Position numbers and translations under genes: made by a program. This document shows positions 54,826 to 64,000 of a stretch of DNA of 64,000 nt, in pieces. The stretch's first letter is position 1. Every line of letters begins with the position of its first letter. The DNA lies in the NCBI GenBank assembly GCA_024220505.1, contig JAKZZE010000006.1, positions 248,001 to 312,000 on the forward strand. Direction: 5' to 3'. Source of the DNA: Rhizopus arrhizus (lineage: Eukaryota; Mucoromycota; Mucoromycetes; Mucorales; Rhizopodaceae). Below the pieces are notes generated by a model. That model did no database searches. It had not been told where the DNA came from and saw only the letters and a program-made list of their open reading frames with translations.

Positions 54826-56290
54826 TTATTGTTGAATTTTAGATAAAGCATATTGAGGGTATTTCTCTTGAATAGACATGATTACAGAATCCATATCATA
54901 GCAAAGTGACTGAATTGCTGTATCCCATTTAATAATCTCCAACATTGATTGCTCCACACGAAGGTTATTTTGAAATGTACCATTGGCAGCAGCAGCAGCA
55001 GCACTGATTGCATCCGCTCCAGATTCTTCGTCCTGAGCAGCCCCACCAGACTCAAAGGAGATCAAACCCTCCAGCTGATCGATGCTGCCTACCATTCTAT
55101 TCTCCCCTATCATTCGTGCTGCTATCTGTTCGGCGTGTTCGGTCGAAACGTTCAATAAGGTGGCTAGCTCGTCTAGTCGAATGTTGTTGTAAATTTTAGA
55201 GGCTGAAAGTAAGTTGTGTTCGATAATGGCGCGGTCAAAGACCGTCGTGTTGTCCGCCAAACGCGCCAGATGATGAGGCTTGAGTGTACTGACAAATCCA
55301 GAGACTTCATCAGGACGAATGATACGTTCGAGATATGTCTTTTCGAGAATGGAATAAGAAGAGAGTTGATGTGTTCTTTCATCCTTGTATAATGTAGCTA
55401 ATGTACGTGATCGTTGTGGGCCTGCTCCTGCTAACACTGCACATTGTACTGCCGCCGTCCTATGATAACAAGTGAGTTGGAGTTGTTTGGAAATGAGTTT
55501 CAAGTTTTACAAGCAGAGTATTCTTTCATCTTCTGGTATCTTTCCGACATAGCTTAATTCATGGTATTTTGAAGAAGCTTCCAAAAATTTGCGTTTGGCA
55601 TCCAGAATGCGTGCTTGAGATAGTTTGTAGGTCAGTGATAACAGAGCATCATCAGAGCTCGCAATCAATAAAGCAGCACGGTTTAAGTAAGCCTCGGCTT
55701 GAACTGCCTCATCCTCTTCCAAAAATAATTTCACGATGCGCATATACACCCTTAGTTTATAATCGTCTGAAACAGCACTAAAATAATACGATTAATGCGA
55801 TTTTTTTTTTGAAGTCGTACTTATTTACCGGTGTCCTGAATCAAGCGGTATGCCTTGTAAAGTTCTAGCTGCTTCTAGATTATCTTCTTCATTTTCATAT
55901 ACATCAGCTAATTTTTCTCTTAATTGCGACAGCTACATGGTTATGTGTTTTCTTTTAATTCAACTTGTCTCTTTTTTCCTTTTCACTTTTCTTTACCGAT
56001 TCTTCAAAACTAACTGCACGGGGTTGAGTACGTGAGATGGCATAAAGTAAAAGTTCTTTTTGAGTTGCATGATTTGTTATTTTATGATTAAATAAAGCAA
56101 TGAATTCAGATAAAAGTTGCCTAGAAATCACTAAATTCACTTGCTCATTCAAGACGGCGTCAATATAACTTTTCAAATCATGCGTGTTGTTAGAAAGAAG
56201 AATGTCATCTAATATAGAACTAAATGCGTCTAATTTTTCTTTTTGATGAGGAATGGAAATACATGCTTGTAATCTTGTTTCAACATCCAT
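54826..56290 (-). CDS. COP9 signalosome subunit 4
   Basis: Four exons (56290-55997, 55932-55829, 55777-55511, 55459-54826) give 432 aa. TPR-like helices (VNLVISRQLLSEFIALFNHK, YMRIVKLFLEEDEAVQAEAY with LNRAA) lead into the PCI domain: AVQCAVLAGAGPQRSRTLAT, IIEHNLLSASKIYNNIRLDE and RMIGENRMVGSIDQLEGLI, the CSN4 signature. An Ala-rich insert (SAAAAAANG) lengthens the tail relative to about 406 aa elsewhere. CSN4 is part of the complex that removes Nedd8 from cullins. It ends 86 bp from the convergent chitin synthase stop. Confidence 0.92.
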
Positions 56291-56325
56291 TATAATCAAA
56301 ATTAAAAAAAATTACACAAAAAATA

Positions 56326-56326
<1 letters not shown>

Positions 56327-56358
<32 letters not shown>

Positions 56359-56389
56359 GCAGGAAACTTTTTTTTTTTTTTTTTTTTTT
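56327..56389. repeat. A31-T22 inverted homopolymer
   Basis: A run of 31 A (56327-56357), ten other bases, then 22 T (56368-56389). It lies in the 108-bp gap between the COX16 stop (56399) and the CSN4 start (56290), both minus strand, and could fold as a 22-bp hairpin. Confidence 0.85.
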
Positions 56390-56398
56390 GCTTGGGTA

Positions 56399-56839
56399 TT
56401 AATTTTTATTTTCTGAAGGACGATTGATTCTAACTTGTTCCCATTCATCGTCTGTTTTTGCTTGTAAGCGCTAGAATACTTCAAATAAGCCAATGTTGTG
56501 GTGTATGATATTTACAACTTACAAAGTACTCTTCTTGTAAACTTAATTTACGTCTATTTTTATCCATGCCTATAGCTTCTTCTTTTTGTACCTAATTAAA
56601 AGAGAGCTCAGTTTCTTTAATGGCTGCATGTTTTACAATTTGCTGTCAATTACTTTTGTATGTCGTCGGTCTCTGTGATCAAATTTTGTTTGAGTTAATT
56701 GTGATAAACCAAATGAACCTGCAACCATAATTGTTAAAAAGGGCAGACCAAAGAATAAAAATGGTTTCTTTTTGGCTTGTGACGCAAGTGCATCAAAGGA
56801 ACTCGACTGTCCATAAGGCCTATTTTCAAATTTCACCAT
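56399..56839 (-). CDS. Cytochrome c oxidase assembly protein COX16
   Basis: Three exons (56839-56654, 56591-56523, 56470-56399) give 108 aa. One membrane segment (FLFFGLPFLTIMVAGSFGLS) is followed by LTQTKFDHRDRRHTK and KEEAIGMDKNRRKLSLQEEY, then RLQAKTDDEWEQVRINRP, the conserved COX16 C-terminus. The protein sits in the mitochondrial inner membrane and helps assemble COX1/COX2 modules. Exon 1 was ended at AAA|GTAATT because the later TTGTAA donor does not keep frame. Confidence 0.92.
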
Positions 56840-57660
56840 TAAAAAAGTTACAGAAAAAAAGCATCATTGCTGAGTTCACACAGCCCATGAATACATTGCT
56901 TTGATTTTGAATTCAGACGATTTTAAATTTTTTTAGATAAAATGAAAATGAATTCCAGGCTGTTTGTCTTGAGTGAATTTCAAGTTTGAACAAAAATAAA
57001 GACATGCTAGACATAATATGTGTTATTATGACTGGAAGGTCATATATATAGTAGTCTTATAGTTGCTGCAACATCTTGCTTGTAAGGAAGATACAAATAC
57101 ATGTAGGCCATGTCACTCGTTAATGATTAACCAATATTGCTATTTTCTATGGTTGTTTAACATTTAATTGGGCATGAGTCGTATCCAATTACATACGATT
57201 TATAATAAAAAGCTCAGATAACAAATAGCTGTAATTGTTAACAGCAGTTTAAAATAAAGGTCACAAAATAACTATTTGGATTTCCTTAAGAATATATGAT
57301 TTAATTGATGCGTGGAGTTTTAGCCACTCATATACTATTTCCTATCTAGATCAAGGATAGAGAGGGAGATTAGTTTCTTTGCTATATTAATGTTTGCTTA
57401 CCTGAATACATTTTTAAATCTTTGAATCTCTCCTTGTAGCCTAAAATATATCAAATCAATGTTCAAAATAAAATGCATATAACCATAGAAAAAATGGAAG
57501 CTGGAATCATTAAAAAGATTATTATTCTGATTGTTTAATAATAGATGTAAAATGTAAAGGTCGTAGAAAGTTTGAACATTATAGTAAAGACTATTATTAA
57601 TGGCAATTGCATAACCCAGAAACTATAGATGTTAGTAGGTTTCATATACACAAGATGGCC
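56840..57660. other. Intergenic, AT-rich
   Basis: No ORF or RNA gene recognised between COX16 and the decayed frame at 57.7-58.1 kb. Confidence 0.45.
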
Positions 57661-57699
57661 TTATAGATCATGGCTATGAAGTCTTTCTTTTCTTACTAA

Positions 57700-58079
57700 A
57701 GTTGACACCAACGGTAAACGAAAGCAAAGTTCAAGTGTGAAGCAAGAAAATGGAAAATCAAGCAACAAGGAATGAATGAATCTTTTGACAGATATTCTAG
57801 CTGTAAAGTGATAGATCATAGTACAGCATATTCTCTTTGCAAGAATCATATATTATCCAAAGTAGAAGATTTACACAAAATCTCGGTGGAAAGTACAAAA
57901 AAGTTTCTTTTGATAAACGTGTTTATGAATGTTACAACGTTAAATTCAAATACAATATAATTGTTATAAGTGAAGATACACAACAAATTATATTCAGAAC
58001 TCAGCTGTTTGTAAACCGTTATGCTCTTCTTCATGAACAGAGAGATACTCCTAATTTTACATTTAAGCAACTATTTTAG
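57700..58079 (+). pseudogene. Fragment of an unidentified protein, frameshifted
   Basis: NESFDRYSSCKVIDHSTAYS and NHILSKVEDLHK read in one frame to about 57878. The protein-like sequence then continues in another frame as NLGGKYKKVSFDKRVYECYN, then ISEDTQQIIFRTQLFVNRYA and LLHEQRDTPNFTFKQLF, ending at 58079. The frame switch near 57875 looks like a one-base lesion. No family recognised; a transposon relic is possible. Confidence 0.35.
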
Positions 58080-58457
58080 TATTCTATTGTCAGTTAGTAA
58101 GCAAGAGACAACTGACCAATAAAAAAAACTTGCATTTTGTCCGAAAAAAAACAAAACTGTCTGAAAATACCGTACCGAGGCTTTCATGTTTTCAGCTGAA
58201 TTTTAACAAAGAATAATAAATAGCTTAAAGCAAAAAATAAAGATATGATTGAAAGAGAATATTGGCCATAGTAGCTTTAAATAGATCACCGGCGCATATT
58301 TGTATATTAATTTAAATTTATTGACAAAGAATATGTGTTTCAAAGGGTGTAGTACAAAATGCTAGAATTAAAAGATCATCCACTAAACTAAATTTATCTT
58401 CTTATTTTTTTTACGTAGATCTTTTTTTTTAGTATCTTTTCTCTTTCTTTCAAAAGT
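58080..58457. other. Intergenic upstream of glycosyltransferase gene
   Basis: 378 bp, AT-rich, no feature supported. Confidence 0.4.
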
Positions 58458-59992
58458 ATGTCAACAATTAAAAACTATATTCTTTTTATTATCTTTTTTA
58501 TCTTTTCACTGCTTATACCAACCCTATTATATACATTTCACTATAAGCCTATATCTATCTTACAAGAAAATGACAGGAAACCTTTTGCTTATCCCCCTAT
58601 GGTTAAATATAGTTACCGATGGCCAAGTATAAACCCAAGCATGCCCATAAACAAAGAAGATAGTCTATTCAAACAAATAGACCGTAAATATTGTGGTAGC
58701 GATAGATGCAGGTTTATTTTACCAGTTGTTATTACCGAGCAAGGTAAATAGGAAGCTAGAACAAAAAATAAAATAAAGGAGAATTAATCTATTTATAAAT
58801 AATTATATAGAGTCAAAGGCACAAATGCATTTTAGACAGCTTGCATTTTTAGCTGGAAAGATTGGGCGTACGATTGTATTGCCAAATGTTCATAGTTCTC
58901 ACTTGGGTGCATGTTTATCTAGCCCATTTGATTTTTATTATGACCAAGAAAAGTGGTTAAAAGAAAATAGAAAAGGACATTTCAACTACATCACTATGAG
59001 TGAATTCAAAGCATGGATAAAGGAAAGACAAGCTGTAGGTGTTCTTCCAACTGCTCAAGAGATTCACATTCAAGGAAGTCAAAAATCAAAACTATTGAAA
59101 AAACAAAAGAACTGCTTTAAATCCTCCTTTGATTTCTCTGATAGACCCATCAGTAGCTACCAGTTTTTAGACCTTTCACATCCAAGAAAAAAGGATGGAA
59201 ATATTACACAAATAATGATGAGCCTATTAGGCGATCAAGCTCGCGAATATGAACACATCGGTGATTCGGACAAACCCGTAGATGTTATCAATCTCTTTTA
59301 TGACAGAAGGTAAAAAAGAAGTACTCCATGTTAATATACTAAAAGACTCCTCTAGATATAACTTTATTCGAAATGAAGGAGCCAATGTACCTATACCTTA
59401 CAGTCAAAACTTAGTAAACATCGCAGATAGAATTTCCTCTCAATTAAAACCCTACATGGCAATTCATTGGCGAATGGAAAGGCTAGAACCTCTCTCAAAT
59501 TTAGTCCCCTGTGCGGAAGATTTGATCGAAAGAATTCATAAATTAGACAACAAAAACCAAGAACATCAGCATCCTAATGTTTTTCTGTTGACAGACTACC
59601 CACATTTATTAAATGCAACTGGCGCAAGACCAGAATCAAGCTCCTTTTATTCAAATCAGTTAAGACCAGAGCATCACCAAGCAATTCGGCACCTTTATGA
59701 GCATCTTAATGTTACCCTGATATCTGCAACAGATCGTCCGATCCCGTATAAGGAGTTGCCCTCAACGAACTGGAACATTATCCCTATTGATACATATGCT
59801 GACCAAAGCATATTGGGTATCATCGATAAACTAGTGGCCATGAAAGCTCAGTGGTTTTTCGCAGGCAAGCCTGGTGTTTGTGCTAAATCAAGCAGCTTTA
59901 CCGGCCGTATCTCTGTTAGTCGTTTGAAAGCATTTAGAGAAGGTGATGAAGATATTATTGTACCACTTGAAACATTTGATTTGCCCTCCTAA
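58458..59992 (+). CDS. Type II membrane glycosyltransferase, O-fucosyltransferase-like
   Basis: Three exons (58458-58743, 58811-59309, 59356-59992) give 473 aa. A short cytosolic N-end precedes one signal-anchor helix (YILFIIFFIFSLLIPTLLYT), so it is a Golgi/ER type II protein. ESKAQMHFRQLAFLAGKIGR and TIVLPNVHSS are typical of the donor-binding start of the GDP-fucose protein O-fucosyltransferase superfamily. SQLKPYMAIHWRMER, with the basic residue after His-Trp, corresponds to the HxRxE-type motif. The late block QWFFAGKPGVCAKSSSFTG fits the C-terminal nucleotide-binding region. Acceptor unknown. I place it by pattern only; another GT-B family is possible. Exon 2 is joined to exon 3 by a 46-bp intron ending CTCTAG. 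Confidence 0.65.
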
Positions 59993-61742
59993 TAATTGTC
60001 TATATTTGGTGAAATTTGAATATAAAAAAATAATAGTTACACTGTAATTAAGTTGAAATAAACATTGTATATGTGTGTCTTATAGTGCTTTTTCTATGTG
60101 AAAATATGTATATTTACAGCATAATTATATTACAAACCAACCTGCTGACTCTATTTGTTTCCCTGAAGGGTGGAAAAAAAAAAGGCTAACGTAGATAGCT
60201 CTATTACTAGAACAGCAGCCTCTATTCAGGTCAACTCCGCTCTGTGGCAAGTAAGAAATGAGAACACGTTCAAAATGAAAAGTGTGCCACATTCTTATTA
60301 AGCTAAGCAAAAGATAGTGTTTTAAAAAGATGAAAAGTATTTGACTCTAGATTCAACATTCAATGAATTATAAATACAGTTTAATTTCTTTCAAGAAATA
60401 AATGAAACCACTATTATCTCTTTGAATAATAAATCTCCCCTATTATGGGTGGAAAAGAATAAGAGAAATCAGTTTCAAGGATAATCTCACTGTTGAAAAT
60501 GTGGCAAACTTATCATAGACTATGTTTTTTTTATAAAAAAAGAAGGAATGCTTTTGGAACGGCATTTCAAAAATAGATTGAGATACTTGAATATATCAAT
60601 TTTTATAAGGAACCAGCCTATTAGACTTTGAGTGAAAAAAGAGCCAAATAAGTTTTATTATCATCACAAAAAAAACTGATCGTAAAGAGCTTGAAAATTT
60701 TGGTTACTTCTCAGAAGGAAAAAAAAAAAAAAAAAAAAAAGAGAGAGAAAACGTCGGAATTGGGAAAGGTCCTTTAAAATCGATTGCATAGACAAATAAA
60801 GCAAAAAGATACAAAAAACTTGAAGCTTATATGATCCTCTGTTCTAGTGACACTATGCATGATGAATATGGACCGAGTAATGGGTATTAAGCTACCAGCT
60901 CGACGAATCGGGATTATTCATTCTTAAGAATAAATATCTCGTCCCGAAAGAAAGGCTGAAAAGCTTAAACAGTCTTATTTTCTTAGTGCAACTTATTTCT
61001 TTAGGCAGTAAATAATGTATTTTATGATGTGTTCATGCTGCAAAGAATACACATGTCTATGAATAGGAAGACTTTTTGAGCCCTATCGCTACTTTTGTCT
61101 AATTATTTTGCCAGACGGAAAGCAGAATATAAGAATCATGTCAGCGTTCGTGTAACTCTAAATAAATAAACAAACATTGCATTCAAACTTTGGTATGTAT
61201 TTGTCAAAGCAAAGAAAGCTACTGCATTCATTAAATCAAAGTAAGGCACAAAAAGATGAGCTATTGCTATGCTTTCTTTTCCCTTCCCTATTCAATTTGT
61301 ACAAATCCGAACCTGTACTGAAAACAATATAGACTTCCACTCCCTTAAAATTCAGGCACAAAAACCGTTGTTCTTTATTACTCCGTCACCTATCAAGGGG
61401 TTGAATCTCCTTTTGCTCCTTTTGAGAACATTCGCCTAAATAGTGTATTCATAACACATGTGCTAATCTCTCGTTTATAACGAAAAAGAATGAAAATAAT
61501 AGAGCAATAAAATAAAACAAAACCGAATCTTTTCTCGTCTTAGGAAAATGCCACGTTTGTTTTGATTGAAAGAAGAAAAAAAGTTGACACTATTTTGAAA
61601 GTCAGAATATATGAAGTATATGTGTTTCTCTTTCAAAAATATTCGTTTACTCCTTTTTTTCTTTTTCTTTTTCTTAAACTTTTCATATACCAAAAAGCAT
61701 TCTAAAACAACAACTTATACCCAATACCAATAACAATAAATA
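59993..61742. other. Intergenic, promoter of beta-tubulin
   Basis: 1.75 kb AT-rich without a supported gene. An A20-type run lies at about 60719-60740. The last 200 bp contain T/C-rich tracts and a short A/C-rich leader before the tubulin ATG. Confidence 0.5.
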
Positions 61743-63296
61743 ATGAGAGAAATTATTCACGTTCAAGCAGGTAAAATTATAATAGACACAACATACTTCA
61801 TCTCACTCATCTCGCATCTTCATCTCTTTTTATTTTTTTCCAGGTCAATGTGGTAACCAAGTAAAGTGTGATATATAATCTGAGATATATTATATGCTAA
61901 TATAAATAATAGATTGGTCAAAAATTCTGGGAAACTATCAGTCAAGAACATGGTATTGATTCCACTGGTGCATATGCTGGTGATAATGATTTACAACTTG
62001 AACGTATTAATGTTTACTATAATGAGGGCTCAAGTGGTAAATATGTTCCAAGGTAAGCTCATAATAAACAAAATAGCTTATTTCCTTGATATCCTCAACA
62101 TGTTGTTTAGATCCGTCTTGGTTGACCTTGAACCAGCCACAATGGATGCTATCCGTGGCAGTCCATACGGTCAACTCTTCCGACCTGACAATTTTATCTT
62201 TGGTCAATCCGGTGCTGGTAACTCATGGGCAAAGGGCTATTACACTGAAGGTGCTGAATTGGTCGAATCTGTTTTGGACATCATTCGTAAGGAAGCTGAA
62301 CACACAGATTGTCTTCAAGGTTTCCAACTTTGCCACTCTCTTGGTGGTGGTACCGGTTCCGGTCTTGGTTCCCTCTTGCTTTCCAAGATTCGTGAAGAAT
62401 ACCCTGATCGTATGCTCTGTACTTACTCTGTTGTTCCCTCACCCAAGGTTTCTGATACTGTTGTTGAGCCATATAATGCTGTTTTGACAGTTCATCAATT
62501 GGTTGAAAACTGTGATGCTACTTTCTGTATTGATAACGAAGCTCTTTACGATATCTGTTTCCGTACTCTGAAGTTGACCAACCCCGCCTACGGAGAATTG
62601 AATCAACTTGTGTCTGCTGTCATGTCCGGTGTCTCCACCTCTTTACGTTTCCCAGGTCAATTAAATTCTGACTTACGTAAATTATTTGTCAACATGGTTC
62701 CCTTCCCTCGTCTTCACTTCTTCATGGTCGGTTTTGCCCCTCTTACTGCTTTCGGTTCTCAGCAATACCGTAACTTATCTGTTCCCGAATTGACTGCTCA
62801 GATGTTTGATGCTCGCAACATGATGGCTGCCTCTGACCCTCGTCACGGTCGTTACTTGACCGTTGCCACTATCTTCCGTGGTCGTTTGTCTACCAAGGAA
62901 GTTGAAAACCAAATGTTGGCTGTTCAACAAAAGAACTCTTCTTACTTTGTTGAATGGATTCCCAATAGTGTCAAGACCTCTCTCTGTGATATTCCTCCAG
63001 TAGGTCTTAAGATGTCTGGTACCTTTATCGGTAACAGCACTGCCATTCAAGAATTATTCAAGCGTGTCAATGAACAATTCACAGCCATGTTTAGAAGAAA
63101 GGCTTTCATGCATTGGTACACTGGTGAGGGTATGGATGAGATGGAATTCACTGAAGCTGAGTCTAACATGAACGACTTGGTCTCTGAATACCAACAATAC
63201 CAAGAAGCTACTGTTGATGAAGAGCTTTTGGATGAAGAAGATTATATTGAAGAAGATGAAGAGGAAGAAGTCCCTGAAGAAGAAGAAGAAGAATAG
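61743..63296 (+). CDS. Beta-tubulin
   Basis: Four exons (61743-61770, 61844-61860, 61913-62052, 62111-63296) give 456 aa; exon 2 is a 17-nt microexon. MREI starts the protein (the autoregulatory MREI motif), [12 protein letters not shown] is the tubulin nucleotide signature, and numbering matches standard beta-tubulin exactly through residue 200. The C-terminus is longer and more acidic than usual: after [12 protein letters not shown] it adds a further Glu-rich end. Positions linked to benzimidazole binding read Cys165, Tyr167, Ala198 and Phe200. Codons are pyrimidine-ending, as in strongly expressed genes. The early, clustered introns are typical of fungal tubulin genes. Confidence 0.98.
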
Positions 63297-63327
63297 TTTT
63301 TTTAATATAAAAAATAAATAAATTTTC

Positions 63328-64000
63328 TTATTGTTTGAAAAATGGTTTAAAAAGAGAACTCCAAAAGGATTTTGTACTAGCCGGTTCTTCTTTGTTTCGT
63401 TCAGAACTGTCCATATCGTTGTCGTCTACTTCCATATTATCCACCTTCGCGCTATTTACTTCTACATTGTTCACTTCCTCTATGTTATGTATTTGTTCTA
63501 CAGTATTTACTTGCTCCACATCACTCATTCGCTCTACAATGTTCATCTGTTCTACATCTTTATCCGCTTGGTCAAATTCTGAAGGAGCATCATAAAACAT
63601 ATTTATGGATGTGCCATCTTCTTCTTCACTTTGTGAATGTGACATTTTCTTTGGCAGATGAGCTACATAACTATCATTAGGCAATATAGAGTGCTGACTT
63701 AGGTCCAATGGATTAGGTTGTTCCTCTCTTAATACTGGTGTTTCTTGCTTTAGTTTCTTTCTTTGCTTTGAAGGTGTACCCAAGACAACGACTGGTTTAG
63801 GCATCTCTTCCAAATATTTTGAAGCAGGATCTTCATCACTACTGTCAATTAATAAAGAAGTATTATTGTTTAACTTTCTTTTTCTTCTAGATGTCTTTTT
63901 GGCTGTTTCTGATTTTTGTTGAAGTGTTAAAATGGATCGTTTCGGTGATGGTTTCTCTATTTGTTCATCTTCATTAGCAGGAGATGTTGTGCGTTGACGT
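63328..64000 (-). CDS. C-terminal part of an acidic protein with a hexapeptide repeat
   Basis: Open from the window edge to a stop at 63328-63330 (224 codons visible; the start lies outside). The upstream part has basic and Ser-Pro patches (KPSPKRSILTLQQ, KKTSRRKRKLN), which look nuclear. The region at about 63430-63570 repeats a six-residue unit (VEQMNI, VERMSD, VEQVNT, VEQIHN, IEEVNN), then degenerates to VDNMEVDDND. The C-end is STKSFWSSLFKPFFKQ, an amphipathic aromatic tail. No family recognised. It is convergent with beta-tubulin, 31 bp apart. Confidence 0.6.
   Translation of the reverse strand, partial: RQRTTSPANEDEQIEKPSPKRSILTLQQKSETAKKTSRRKRKLNNNTSLLIDSSDEDPASKYLEEMPKPVVVLGTPSKQRKKLKQETPVLREEQPNPLDLSQHSILPNDSYVAHLPKKMSHSQSEEEDGTSINMFYDAPSEFDQADKDVEQMNIVERMSDVEQVNTVEQIHNIEEVNNVEVNSAKVDNMEVDDNDMDSSERNKEEPASTKSFWSSLFKPFFKQ

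Overview
The window is nuclear DNA of a filamentous fungus, most likely an early-diverging one of the Mucorales type. The evidence is AT-rich intergenic DNA, compact genes with many 40-90 bp GT-AG introns, a chitin synthase fused to a myosin-like head, and a GH3 N-acetylglucosaminidase fused to GNAT domains of the kind I recall from Rhizomucor. No organelle, bacterial or viral replicon features are visible. Exon structures were worked out by hand; for nearly all genes every exon-exon phase closes into one open frame.

Layout, left to right. 1-6300: 5' part of a Sec2-type Rab exchange factor (-), an intronless GH3-GNAT enzyme (+), and a PIP5-kinase of Mss4 type (+). 6850-9130: a 2.3 kb structure bounded by two 296-bp inverted repeats that differ at only three bases, just upstream of an ammonium transporter (9540-11679, +). 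12.4-13.2 kb: a broken adenylate-forming-reductase tail; then BolA (-) and a tiny Kex2-type secreted peptide (-). 15-19.8 kb: a gene-poor stretch with a decayed ORF that may be retroelement gag. 19.9-31.8 kb: RhoGAP, ORC2, SMU1, an MFS transporter, a KH-like protein, a Swf1-like DHHC acyltransferase with apparent frameshifts, and PMP3. 32-34 kb: D-2-hydroxyglutarate dehydrogenase (-). 35.6-36.25 kb: a GC-rich island without a long ORF, the best candidate for an unannotated structured RNA, followed by an 8-bp minisatellite. 36.8-46.3 kb: an ASNSD1-like protein, a Nudix protein, Trm44, a single-pass wall-sensor-like protein, and eIF5. 46.7-56.9 kb: a Gln-rich protein, the motor-head chitin synthase, CSN4 and COX16. 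58-64 kb: an O-fucosyltransferase-like protein, beta-tubulin, and a partial acidic protein with a hexapeptide repeat.

The intact genes are mostly single-copy housekeeping functions: cell wall and polarity (Sec2, PIP5K, RhoGAP, chitin synthase, wall sensor, tubulin), RNA and translation (SMU1, Trm44, eIF5), replication (ORC2), mitochondria (BolA, COX16, D2HGDH) and transport. They are independent units, not operons. Close convergent pairs (RhoGAP/ORC2, SMU1/MFS, tubulin/last gene) and short divergent promoters (MFS/KH-like 124 bp; Nudix/Trm44 79 bp) are common. The points most worth following are the inverted-repeat structure, the GC-rich non-coding island, the natural Tyr167/Ala198 state of beta-tubulin, the degenerate motor head of the chitin synthase, and the pseudogenes.
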